NCBI GenBank assembly: GCA_963855995.1
Contig: OY979717.1
Location: 34,420,997-34,484,996, forward strand
Direction of reading: 5' to 3'
Source: Muricea muricata
Taxonomy: Eukaryota; Cnidaria; Anthozoa; Malacalcyonacea; Plexauridae
Length of the DNA: 64,000 bases
Made by a program: the position numbers and the translations under genes. A model generated the notes under the pieces. That model was not told the origin of the DNA, made no database searches, and saw only the letters and a program-made list of their open reading frames with translations. Shown here piece by piece: positions 54,324 through 64,000 of this stretch (within the stretch, counting starts at the first letter, position 1; every line of letters begins with the position of its first letter).

Positions 54324-54690
54324 CAGGGTGAGTGAAAAAAAACTGATGCCCTTTCAAATTCAAATTAGTGCTAGCCGCGAATTTCATTACGGTTTATTGC
54401 CATGGGTTTGTATTGTTGTCTTGTTTCTGACTTTGTCTTGTTTCTGACAAATCTTGCACGGCTAGAATTATGCATTTTAACTTCTGCAGATCTAATTGGA
54501 TTTTGTTTTACACCAACGTCTGTCAAATTTCAAGAATGCAATGATGCTATAGTTTGAATTTCACTAGTATTAGTTTTTTTACTCACCCTGTAGTGTGTAC
54601 TAAGTCACGATCTGTTCTTTGTAGACCCATGAGAATAAACCGTTATGAAATTCGCGGCAATTTGAATTTTCAGTTTTTTTTACTCACCTG
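54324..54690. mobile_element. CAGGGTGAG foldback MITE, copy 2
   Basis: Same termini and arms as copy 1, with a different middle (around TTCTGACTTTGTCTTG). It abuts its neighbours with only TA between ends (CCTGTACAGGG junctions). Confidence 0.85.
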
Positions 54691-54692
54691 TA

Positions 54693-55079
54693 CAGGGTGA
54701 GTAAAAAAAAACTGATGTCCTTTCTAATTCAAATTAGCCGCGAATTTCATTACGGAACATTAAGTATTCCCATAGGTATACAGAGAACAGATCGTGACTA
54801 AGTACACAGTACAGGATGAGTAAAAAAACTGATACTATTGAAATTCAAACTAGCAGCATTGCATTCTTGCAATTTGACAGACGTTGATCTAAAACAAAAT
54901 CTAATTCCCAGTGGAAGTTAAAGTGCTTAATTTTAGTCGTGCAAGAATTGTCTGAATTGGTTTACGTGCTGTGTACAAAACCACGACCTGTTCTCTGTAT
55001 ACCCATGGGAATACACCGTAATGAAATTCGCAGCTAATTTGAATTTGAAAGAGCATCAGTTTTTTTTTTACTCACCCTG
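54693..55079. mobile_element. CAGGGTGAG foldback MITE, copy 3
   Basis: Third copy of the family, 387 bp. It shares a TTGACAGACGTTGAT-type interior with copy 2 in the opposite orientation. Followed by TA. Confidence 0.85.
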
Positions 55080-55081
55080 TA

Positions 55082-56218
55082 CAATAATCAACCCAACTAG
55101 CAAAATTCACGTTACTGTATAAATTTAAAATATCTATTACTGTATTGAAAAAGCAAAAAGCTATAGTCACTGGTCAGTGACTATCACCTCAGAGACAACA
55201 ATAGTCACCTAGAAATTCATACTAATTTCAGATAGACAAAAGTTAATTTTTGCTCATGAATTTTTACCGAAAATCGAACACGCCGACGGTGGGCGTCGGG
55301 TCGAAACCTGTTCTCCATTGTCGGTTCCTCAACAGACGCCTCATAGATTCTGTTACTCATATGTAGCTTCGACCTTAATGTATTTCCTTTGTGTAATTTT
55401 CCATGTTCTACGGTGGTTGCGACTAAGTCGGATTCTGTACGTGGCATAATTCAGCCCACCGTTATATCTGGAATCAGAGTTTCTTAATATTCCATACGCT
55501 CAAGCTCCAGTTGGTCAGCTACAAAAATCAAAACAACGTCAGGGAACAGTTTTCAAACTCACAATTTCGGGTCACGAAAATTCCTCGCGAGAAACGAGAA
55601 ATCGCTCTGATCTGCATAAATCTTTTCTTAAACTGTACTATAAGTGTAGGAAGCCAGCTTAAATTTAAGCAGAGGGGACACTCTATTCTGGGAACCATAG
55701 CAACTATAGCAATTAGCAACATATTTTTCAAGTCAGGAAAACACCGGTAACGATATATCATTAGAAACTAAAAAAATTAGTAGTGAACCCCTTAATGTGC
55801 ACCCATGCAAGTAATCAACATAATTGTTACACAGAAGGACTTGGCTTCCACTTTATAATTAGGCAATTATTCTTTCAGTAATTACTATAAAACATTATGC
55901 ATGCACATTTACATGCAGGTTATCATTTTTTGGCCAGTTAGACTTCATCTGTTTTGCCCTATTATTCACGAAATGGTTAAATAAAAGTTTGTGGTAATGT
56001 AATGAGCAATAACAAAAATTCCATTTTCCACTGGAGTCGCTGTGTTCTGCTCAAGATTTTTTTTGTTAGCACCTAAGGTTACTAGGACGGAACATATGGT
56101 ATTACTTCTTAGGTACCGTCATGGTACAAAAGGGTACGAGCGGAAATAGCTAGGCGATATTCAGGCGACACATTATTGATTAAGTATATTAAGTGGTATT
56201 CTACTGTACCTTTTTTAG
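55082..56218. other. Non-coding or intronic region upstream of the esterase
   Basis: No N-terminal esterase exon with an HGGG oxyanion motif was found here. ATAGTCACTGGTCAGTGACT near 55162 is a perfect palindrome apart from its tip. The frames 55217-55447 (minus) and 55511-55750 are unrecognised. The final bases (ACCTTTTTTAG) are the acceptor of the esterase exon. Confidence 0.5.
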
Positions 56219-57877
56219 GTAATTTCGGTTTGTACGATCAACGTTTGGCAGTGAAGTGGGTTAAAGAGAACATCGTATATTTTGGTGGAAATCCAAAGTC
56301 TATCACAATCTTTGGTCAGAGTGCCGGAGGCGCGAGTGTATCAGCACATACATTATCTAAAGGTAGCTGGGACCTTTTTGACAGAGCTATCATGCAAAGC
56401 GGTAACATGATTATGCCGTGGTCGGTTATGACAGGTCCCCAAATAAAAGATGCATTGGAATGGTTTTTACTTAAAGTTGGTTGCAACAACGTTGAAAGAT
56501 TACTAGAATGTCTGCGGAATGTGACTGAAGATAAATGGAAAGCAGTCGCGAATTCGAAAGAATTTTCTTCAATATGGACTGGGCCTAGTGTGGACGGAGA
56601 ATTCTTTTCTGATTATCCACAAAAATATGGGCAAAAAGCGAAGTTAATTGCTTTGATTGGCATTGCGAGCGATTAGATGTTTTTAAACGAGCAATATTTG
56701 TTGTATAGTTCAAATAACATAAGTCTTTATCTCAAAAATTTTGAGGATTTGCTAAGAGCTTAATTCAAGAATTCGCCCAGCGACGTGTATGAGAAAGCAA
56801 GACAATTGTGTTTTCCGAAGTGCGTTCCTTCCTGTTTGGAGGCGTTAAAACCAAGCGTAGCTTTTCAGTCAGATCAACTAATAATTTGTGTGACTAGACA
56901 TGAGGCCAAACTAAAATTAAAACTTATGAACACTTCAAATGTTTATCGATATCAGTATTCTCACGCCCCATTGGTTACCGCCGATTTGATGACTATGAAA
57001 TGTACCCTTACGGATTGTTTGAATTTGCAGCTCATGCCGTTGATGTTCAAGTATGAAATTTTAATTTGTTCAATTAAATTATTTAAACAATAGACACTCA
57101 CTCACTTGCAAACAGTTGTTTACCTTCAATTTCCACAATTAATTTAATAAAATGACTTGAAATCTTGTACGTAAGAACAGTATGCTTGAAGTACTTGCGG
57201 TTTGTTAAATAATTCTTAGTTCGTATTCACTTTTCCGCTTTGTTCAGAGACAAAATAGACTGAAATAGCTGTAACAACTCCGGTGAAAATGACTAAATGT
57301 ATGCAGAATTAACAGACATTAATATTTTCTTTTGTCTTTTAGTCCGTCTTTGGGTGGCCCATTAACGACACAAAGTTCCCCCCAGACGATCAAACCATCG
57401 CTATGAGAATGGTGTTATATTGGACTAATTTCGCTAAAACTGGGTAAGCCATATATTTTATGACATAAATCAATGGATAGAAGAACTAATTTAACCACGC
57501 TAACCATGGCAACCAAATTTATTTCCAAAGAGGTGGGGGATGGGTGTTGCTCCTCAAATTATTATTTGAGTATTTTCATCATTCTAAATGCTTGTGTAAC
57601 TAACACGTTACATATTTTTGTTCAACACAGAAATCCAAATTTAGGCAGGCGCAAGTTACCGATTGTGGTTGATAACGTTGACAGTCTACCACGATGGTCT
57701 CGACATAGTGGTACTAAGGAAGAATGTTTGGACGTGGGAAGTTTCTTTAAAATGACCCTAAGAACGAAATCCGGTGAACAAAAGGAACAAAAGTGTGAAT
57801 TCTTGAAGGATCCTGAAGAATTTCTCCAACAAGAAACGAGTGGTTCTACCAAGAATTCCCCAGCAAAATGGATGTGA
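56219..57877 (+). pseudogene. Carboxylesterase/cholinesterase-family gene, disrupted
   Basis: A type-B carboxylesterase that would hydrolyse esters. Exon 1 starts at 56219 after TTTTTTAG: FGLYDQRLAVKWVKENI, then FGQSAGGASVS with the nucleophilic Ser in GQSAG. At 56674-56676 the codon that should be catalytic Glu (usual DEG) is TAG. A second stop lies near 56762 and a frameshift near 56982. The His region reads LFEFAAHAVDVQ. The exon ends at 57050 (GTATGA). Exon 57343-57443 (SVFGWPIND, YWTNFAKTG) and exon 57631-57877 (NPNLGRRKL to the stop) have correct borders and phases. N-terminal exons are absent. Two stops and one shift make it a probable pseudogene. Confidence 0.82.
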
Positions 57878-59579
57878 TCTATCATGAATTTTGATCGCTT
57901 GTTAGTTTTCGCTTGCTAAACTAAAAAACGTTTGAGGGCAATAGTATATGTATTTTGGTTCTTGAAATATTAAGATCAGAACTGTTTAAAAGCTTTTATA
58001 TTTTCAAGGGTTTTCAACGCAACTTTTCGTGGGAATGCATTATAATCATTTGGTTTACTGGTTCACAATAAAAACAATCTGTGTAAAAACATTGTTTGCA
58101 GCGGGTGATATTCTTGGATGAAAATGTATGAATATAGTCTTTGCAAGCAGCAGGGAAATTTGCCGCCGCTGTGCAAAAATATTGTTGGCAGCTGAACACA
58201 AAATATAATTAGCATATTATTTGCGAAATACAGATTGGTTTCAAAGGTGCTCGGAATTTAGTTTCTTCGATGAGCCAGTTATAATTTTGTCCACAATTTT
58301 TCTTTGATTTCAGTGAAGGACTGATATAGCTGTCAGTTAATCATATTTTGAAGTGATGACATCGTCTGTTGAAGCATATTTCCAAACTTTGACATGTGAG
58401 TGGGTTGCCAAGAATTAAGCGCGATGTTGAATTTACGTTTGACTTAATACTGAAAAATTTAGCTTTTGCTCCAAAAAGATATTTGTGTCCTGTTATTTCC
58501 AATATGTTTATGTTCCTTTCGAAACCAATTTCTTTGTTTTATAAATTCCGCTCATGGCCAATAGTTTGTTGTGAAACTCGCTACTGGAAAAGTACTTTAA
58601 ATTACGGTTGTTTTGAAATGGTCGTGAAACTGATAAAACATCCACAATCACGTGGACTGTCAGTGCAATAATGTCTTTGATACTGTATAAATGTTTTCCT
58701 ACAAATGGTAAAGGTATTTTTCAATTGACTAATACGTTTAGTCGATCGATTTCAGTGACACTTTTGTATTGTTGTTCGAGTACGAGCGTTGACTAATTTA
58801 AGTCGAATTTTAAAAAATCAGCCTTTTGCTCCAACATGATTTTAGCTCGAACTTGGCCTTCATGTTTATATCTACTCACCTGATTTGTCAGCGTGCTCTT
58901 AAAAATTACGCTAAAAGATCGTTTAGTCCACTGAAAATGCTTGTGATCCATGTTTGTTATATGATTTTTAAATATCACGCGTAAATCACGCAATTTCCAC
59001 GCGTTCACGCAGGCTTATCTGGCGCATGCTCAGACAAATTTCCCAGCTGCTGTCTTTGCACCTAAAGCCGAGGTGAGGTTACCAATTCTGAACGGCTATT
59101 TGCACCCGGGTAATTTAGGATACAGCGAGGCCTAAAGTCATCGTCGATGTATGAAACAGTTTTTGTTAATACGCATGCGCGCCGTGAAAGTTATATTTTA
59201 TTTTTTGAAGCATTGAACAAACAATCAAATACGTTCCGCATGAGATTTGATACTTTCTATGTTCAATTAGAGTCATTTTAAGCCGAAATTGCCACTGCGA
59301 CACGCATCGAAACTAAGTATGCAGATCTAATTCCTTTCAAAAATTTGTCCAAAATGCAATTTAATCACAAAAATGTTTGCTCTTTACTCCGTGAAAGTTT
59401 GCATGACCGCGCAAGACTTTGCAAGAATTTGTATCGAAAAACACGACTGCGCATGCGCTTCGATGCTACATTTGCAGGGCATTTTAGTGGATGTGGCCAG
59501 GACGTTTTTAAATCTTGTGCGCTAAACCTAGAATGCCAATGGATACGACTTTGAATTTAACTAGTAAAAATAAAAGTTG
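57878..59579. other. Region without recognised genes
   Basis: A minus-strand frame 58199-58014 is Cys-rich (MFSCQQYFCTAAA ... CKQCFYTDCFYC) and could be an exon, but I recognise no family. Two diverged copies of a TGACTTAATACTGAAAAATT / GTGCTCTTAAAAATTACGCT-type segment may exist around 58440 and 58800 in opposite orientation; not resolved. Confidence 0.4.
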
Positions 59580-60086
59580 ATAAGTTTCTTGTACGTTTGC
59601 ATGGTGAATACAATATACTTATTAAGCTTTGTGGAAACACCACGTAAATTTATTATTGCAGAGCTTTCGATCCGTAAGCTCGGATCTTCATCAGTGCTAT
59701 AATAATATGACTATTTGAATTCACACGCCCCTTTTTATACATAAAGTGTCGTGATTGTATGCTCGCGTGATTTAAAAGTTAATTAAACGGTCAAATCAGC
59801 TACGTCATTTCTAACGTAGAGAAATGGTTCTAATTAACCAGCATGCGTGCGCAAAGAAGAAAGAGAAATTTAATTTTCCACAGTAAAGAGAGCGCGCCAC
59901 GTACTGTCTAGTGGCTTACCCTCTTGATCTATCGTACTATGTTTTTCAATTTCAATTGACTCTCTCATTTTGCGAGAGAACTTATGACTTTCAGTCACTA
60001 AAATGGACGCTTCATTCCATTTCATGCGATGGTCATATGTCCAAGAGTGTTTAGCCACTGCTGATTTTTCTAGCTCGGCTTTCTCG
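59580..60086 (-). mobile_element. Penelope-like element, 3' half (minus strand)
   Basis: The frame entering from 60086 encodes the end of the GIY-YIG region and its C-terminal motif (KSAVAKHSWTYDHRMKWNEA ... MRESIEIEKHSTIDQEGKP). A 3' UTR follows with a hammerhead-like core (59665-59694) and the terminus TTCTTGTACGTTTGCATGGT (top strand) near 59588. It is separated from its 5' half (63598 onward) by a LINE insertion. CTTTCTCG at 60079-60086 is duplicated at 63598-63605. Confidence 0.85.
59665..59694 (-). ncRNA. Hammerhead-ribozyme-like core, minus strand
   Basis: Minus strand: CTGATGAAGATCCG, AGCTTA, CGGATCGAAA, identical to the plus copy at 44751-44780. All core boxes are intact. It lies in the 3' UTR of the Penelope-like element. 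Confidence 0.6.
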
Positions 60087-60141
60087 ATTTTTCTTAAAAG
60101 CCCTTTAGGGCAACACAATATGTACAATTAAAAATACTTAT

Positions 60142-61110
60142 TTACAATAAACGCACAAATTTACTGCCGGTAACTCTCCCTAAGACTCCATTCACACACC
60201 AAAGAGTTTGAAATTGTGTTCTGTCCATATCAAAAAATTCTAAGTTCAATCTGTTCGATACGTATGTCTTAAAGTATTGCAAACACGGAGTCTTCATAGC
60301 AGTGTTAAACTGGTGAGAGTTCCTTACCTTCCAGGCGGCGAATTTTGCAGCTGAAATAATATACCTCGTCAGGTCACTAGTTGTATTCAATCCAGTTTCA
60401 CCCAATAAAATCACTCGTTCGGAAAGTGTCGTGATAGACGGATCAATTCTGTTACAGACGTCAAGCACAAAACGCCATAGTGCTGCAACGAAGGAACAAT
60501 TAATGAGCGCATGCGACAAATTTTCCCATCGCTTTTTACACCGCGAACATGTAGCAGGAATCCGGGGATTACGGCTGTTGAGCAAAGAATTAACATTGAG
60601 TACGAGATGTACGGTTCGCCAGTAAAAGTCACGTAGGACTGGATCTTCCAAACCCGAATGAATCCTGCTCCAAATATCACTCCAAATTAACCCTCGGAAG
60701 TGCTGATCCCATTTGATTTGACAGGCTGGTCGAACAGGAGTAATTCTGTTACTAATTGCCTTAGAATAATAAAATCGAGCTGGCTGTGCGTACGTCAGAT
60801 CAACATCGAATTCCCTCAAGACACAAAGAACAATGCTGTAAAAAGTAGATGGAGTATCTGCATTGGGTTTGCTGTTATCGTTGACACCAATAGATCGACC
60901 AATGTAGTATCGCATCAAATCTTTCCACGGGGCCGATGCTTCTTCAAGAAATTTGAATACACGCGGAATCAACAGACACTTGCTCTGCACTTCGATGTCG
61001 ATTACATTTAAGCCACCAGACGTGATGGCAGAAATACAAACTTCTCGTCTTACGAGCTCGGGTTTATGGGACCAAATGAATTTCCACATCGCCGGATCTT
61101 TCTCGGCGAA
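60142..61110 (-). pseudogene. ORF2 C-terminal region of the Tx1-like LINE
   Basis: From the AEKDPAMWKFIW segment (about 61108-61073) the frame matches the region after the RT in L1/Tx1 ORF2 proteins: WKFIW, ISAITSGGLNVIDIEVQSKC, then a Cys-rich motif (CSRCKKRWENLSHALINC) near residue 245, which resembles the C-terminal CCHC-like motif of these elements. The open frame begins further upstream (61263), but its first ~50 residues overlap the endonuclease-RT linker in a different frame and are not homologous. It ends at TAG-type termination at 60142. Confidence 0.8.
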
Positions 61111-62280
61111 AAAAGAAACGAGAAGGCTTCTCTCGATTGCGGATAATACGGACACGACTTCGGATTCTAACTCCCTCCAATCGTTTACAATCAAGATCAC
61201 ATAGTTCTGTACGAACTCGTTGTAATTGAGCCAACTCCTCGGGGGACAAATTGCATTTCCCACTTAGACGGTGAAATTGATTCATAAGGTGAGCTCGCTG
61301 CTCATTGGATTTTTTCTTAACAGATTGGCTATACTCAATAATAATATTTCGCATTTCAGATTTGCCTTCGTCCCACCACTCCCCAATATCCTGGAAAAGT
61401 GCTTTTGACTCAGACCAGTCCGCCCAAAAGGATTTGATTGCATCACGTAATTTCGCATGACCAAGTAGAGACGTATTGAGTTTCCAAACACCCCCTCCCC
61501 ATGTAATGACATGATCCGTATCAAATAAGGTAAGAGAAATCAAGTCATGATCCGATAAATGGCACGGGTGGATTCCAGAGACTGCCCGATCATCCGCCAA
61601 TTCGGAAGATATATAAAATTTGTCTAGTCGAGACATTATGGAACGATCTGCGTTGGACCACGTACAAGTTTTCAGTTTTGGGTGTTGTTTACGCCAAATG
61701 TCCACCAGGTGATATCTTGATAGTAAGCGCTTCATTTCCGGACTACCAATGCTTCCATGGGAAGGGTTGCCACCAAACCGATCCATAGCTACGTCTAAGA
61801 CGAAATTGAAGTCTCCACCCATGATGATTTTGCGACTGGTTAGCAAATATCTATCCAGATTAGACAAAAACTCCAAGCGATCAGCACCAACTGTAGGGAC
61901 ATAGACATTAACGATCCGCAAAGGTGCTCCATTAAACTTCAAATCACAAACACACACTCGGCCATCATAGTCAACATCAAACTTTATGGCTTCAAACTTC
62001 GCCGGGTCGCAAATCAAGATTCCAACACCACCACTGTAAATCGTACCCACGCTCCAAAAACCTTTACATCGCTTTCGGCAGACCATTGCAAACACTCACG
62101 CTTATTTAGAATTCTTGTGTCTTGTAGTAATGCAATGTCATACACATGTTTAGATAAGTAATCAAACATTAGGCGACGCCGCTTTGGATCACGCATACCA
62201 TTAACGTTGAGGGAAATTACCGATAAGGAGTTATCACCGACCGAGGCTTTCGAGGTTTCTTCGACTGAACTAAGGTCCAC
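61090..62280 (-). pseudogene. ORF2 AP endonuclease of the Tx1-like LINE
   Basis: Minus strand. A first frame (62280-62014) carries ISLNVNGMRDPKRRR and ALLQDTRIL. A frameshift near 62060 moves to the frame 62095-61064, with SGGVGILI, VNVYVPT, MGGDFNFVLD, MSRLDKFYIS and LSDHDLISLTL: the catalytic Asp/Asn/His set of the exonuclease-endonuclease-phosphatase fold. It ends with the start of the RT linker (REKPSRFFFRRE), after which the RT is deleted at about 61100. It would nick target DNA. It is split by one frameshift. Confidence 0.88.
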
Positions 62281-62752
62281 TCTGCCTTCTCACGATTCCG
62301 CTTTAGTGGATCGGAATCTAGATCCATATCTCCTTTTTCCGTCATCAAGGCACCTTGGGAAGAACTAACCACACTGGTATCTAACAGCTCAGGTGAACTT
62401 TGAGTATCTGGAGGAGGCTGGGACGTAGGAGGAACTCGGGACGTAGAGGGATCATGTGGCGGGGGATGGTCTTGAGACTCGGAAGTATCTTGAGAAATTG
62501 ACTGTGGCTGTTCATTGTGTGACTCAGGCTGCGACCGTATTTCCTGTGAAGATTCGCCATTCCGATCAGTACCCATTACCACAGCTGTCTCACGAGGTAC
62601 TTCCTGAGGAGGGCGCAAGTCAGGGCAGTTTGCCCGAACATGGCCAAACTTGCCACAGCGAAAACACTTAAAACATTGATCACGCGTGTGACCAGCAATG
62701 CCACATTTAAAACATACCACGTCATTTGGACACTCGTTCGCACGATGACCTT

Positions 62753-62832
62753 TATGACGAATTTCCACTGGAAATTCGGCTATACGCGGCTATATGACGA
62801 ATTTCCACTGGAAATTCGGCTATACGCGATTT
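62753..62832. repeat. 40-bp tandem duplication inside LINE ORF1
   Basis: TATGACGAATTTCCACTGGA begins at 62753 and again at 62793, followed by the same 16 bases in each unit. The 40-bp period is not a multiple of three, so it breaks ORF1. Both units look identical over 36 bp, so the event is recent. Confidence 0.9.
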
Positions 62833-63344
62833 CCGTGGTATATCGGATTTAATATCCATCATCTTTGCAATCCGAGTCCCAGTTTCGATCGTTGGGAAAC
62901 CTTGTTCGGTCAGCATTTCACGCTCTATAGTTTCGACTGTGCCATATTGAGCAAGAGATTCAGCAACCACTTTATTAGGCACTTCACTTGGAACATACAG
63001 TATTCTGACATCTAAAATCGGACTTTCGATTGGTTGTACGTCAATTTCTACGTCTTTGATTGTAAAAGGCTGCGATCAAAATTCATCTTAGCCTCGTTGG
63101 TACGAAATGTGACACGGTAGCGATCATGTGGCATGGATTGCACAGCCTTGATTACCTTTACATCAACAACACGAATAACGGCTTCGATAACTTCCTTAAC
63201 CGACACAGTGTCTAACGCCTTAGTATGTAAGACAACCGTATTGGGACGACGAGTCCTCGGCTCATTTGATCGAACACGATGACTTCGTTGTTCTCCCACG
63301 CCGGAATCACGGGCAGCTGCGGCAAAATCCATCTCTGAAACCAA

Positions 63345-63512
63345 ACCAGGGGCACCAACACCAGGAACACCAACACCAGGAACACTAACACCAGGAACAC
63401 CAACACCAGGAGCTCCAACACCAGGAGCACCAGCACCAGGAACACCAACACCAACACCAACACCAGGAGCACCAGCACCAGGAACACCAACACCAGGAGC
63501 ACCAACACCAAC
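63345..63512. repeat. Minisatellite encoding Gly-Val/Ala-Pro repeats
   Basis: About eleven near-perfect units of ACCAGGAGCACCAAC or 6-bp ACCAAC steps. On the minus strand it encodes [11 protein letters not shown]-like repeats within LINE ORF1. Confidence 0.85.
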
Positions 63513-63597
63513 TCGCTCGTCTGTCTGCTCCACTTCTTCTTGGGTATCCACCACGATAAGATTAAAGATTTGCTTCTATTGCTTTTCTTCGTTTGTT

Positions 63598-64000
63598 CTT
63601 TCTCGCAGTTAGTCTTATGTTCTTTAAGACGTAATGAGAGATTTCGGCCAGTTTCACCAATATATACCAAACCACATTCACATGGAATGCGGTACACACC
63701 GGGTTTCTGAAATTCATTAACGGTATCCTTATGTGTGCAGAGAGCTCGAAACAATTTGTTTTCACTAGAATGGTATAACTGGATGCCAGCCTCTTTTAAA
63801 ATCCTTTCGATTTTATGTGAAGCTAAACCAATATACGGTAGACTAACAGAGGACTGATATTCAGTCTTTTCTCGTACCTGTTGTCGTGTTTTCATAGCAT
63901 TGTCTATGAATTTCTTAGGATAACCATTCATTTTTAAAACACTTCGCAAATGTTCAAGTTTTCCTTCAATGTTGTCCACCTCACAAATTGTTTTCGCTCG
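63598..64000 (-). mobile_element. Penelope-like element, GIY-YIG half (minus strand)
   Basis: Minus-strand frame open from beyond the window edge. It reads the end of the RT thumb region (LRSVLKMNGYPKKFI, SVSLPYIGLASHKIERILKE, FRALCTHKD). The GIY-YIG nuclease core follows (GVYRIPCECGLVYIGETGRN), with the first Tyr and the YIG box intact and a CxC pair before it, typical of Penelope-like elements. The sequence reaches LKEHKTNCEK, where the LINE insertion at 63597 breaks it. The frame then runs by chance through LINE DNA to 63212. Coding resumes at 60086. RT core lies outside the window. Confidence 0.88.

Larger units (their letters stand above)
62217..63554 (-). pseudogene. ORF1 of the Tx1-like LINE, frameshifted
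   Basis: Minus strand. Starts [14 protein letters not shown], then a [11 protein letters not shown] repeat region (63345-63512) and an Arg-rich linker, then RPNTVVLHTKALD and VTFRTNEAKMNF, resembling an RRM-like start. A frame change near 63045 continues as ILYVPSEVPNKVVAESL. A 40-bp tandem duplication (62753-62832) shifts the frame again before three zinc knuckles: CFKCGIAGHTRDQC, CFRCGKFGHVRANC and a partial one ahead (HRANEC). A Ser/Gln/Pro tail ends at 62217. It would bind element RNA. At least two shifts make this copy non-functional. Confidence 0.82.
60087..63597 (-). mobile_element. Tx1/L1-like LINE with deleted RT core
   Basis: A minus-strand non-LTR element inserted in the GIY-YIG coding sequence of the Penelope-like element, with CTTTCTCG target duplications on both sides (60079-60086, 63598-63605). 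It has ORF1 with zinc knuckles (62217-63554), an AP endonuclease (61090-62280) and the ORF2 C-terminal region (60142-61110). The whole RT palm is missing between the last two. It is therefore non-autonomous, although the target duplication suggests it moved in that state or lost the RT later. Confidence 0.88.

Noticed and set aside
61110-61263. First ~50 residues of the minus ORF 61263-60142
   Set aside because: They overlap the endonuclease-RT linker in another frame; homology to LINE ORF2 begins only at the deletion junction.
63212-63597. Leu/Val-repeat tail of the long minus-strand ORF 63979-63212
   Set aside because: Only the part above 63597 is Penelope coding sequence; the tail is chance read-through of the LINE minisatellite in the wrong frame.

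Overview
This is a eukaryotic window, most likely from a marine invertebrate. It is AT-rich, has spliceosomal exon/intron borders and TTAGGG-type telomeric repeats, and is filled with several retroelement and transposon classes. A cnidarian is my best guess, from the mix of Penelope-like elements with hammerhead-like motifs, a LINE with an SGNH-type ORF1, a DUF3504/Crypton-like tyrosine recombinase and many foldback MITEs. That assignment is inference. I see no operons, phages, CRISPR arrays or rRNA.

Layout. 486-7237: a nearly complete Ty3/gypsy retrotransposon (two ~583 bp LTRs, 4 bp target duplication, tRNA-Ser-like primer site) with broken reading frames. 7242-10657: AT-rich DNA without genes. 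10640-13030: a tyrosine-recombinase gene between two related long palindromes, possibly an undescribed mobile element. 13.7-14.03 kb: a loxP-like palindrome and a hairpin with interstitial telomeric repeats.

14.27-28.68 kb: a decayed BEL/Pao retroelement serving as a nest. It was invaded by a transposon with multimeric GTCCATTGGAC termini (15417-17140), by a small gag-protease gypsy derivative (18004-21963) that itself received a hAT element (19233-21439), and by a full-length LINE with two intact ORFs (21980-26739). Target duplications resolve three of these insertions exactly.

28.7-34.3 kb: an old tandem duplication. Each copy carries a 40-nt minus-strand coding start for a signal peptide followed by a splice donor, so this looks like a duplicated secreted-protein gene. 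35-41.7 kb: decayed CR1-type LINE and Penelope fragments. 42.06-42.67 kb: a broken leucine-rich-repeat membrane protein gene. 44.6-55.1 kb: foldback elements, hAT-type MITEs and an array of four TA-flanked CAGGGTG-terminated elements. 56.2-57.9 kb: a carboxylesterase/cholinesterase-family gene with recognisable introns, but with a stop codon where the catalytic Glu should be. 59.6-64 kb, minus strand: a Penelope-like element with a GIY-YIG domain, split by a Tx1/L1-like LINE that has lost its reverse transcriptase core.

Host genes are sparse: the esterase, the LRR gene, the duplicated signal-peptide exons and a few exon-like ORFs. Everything else is layered mobile DNA, and the order of insertion can be read directly in several places.
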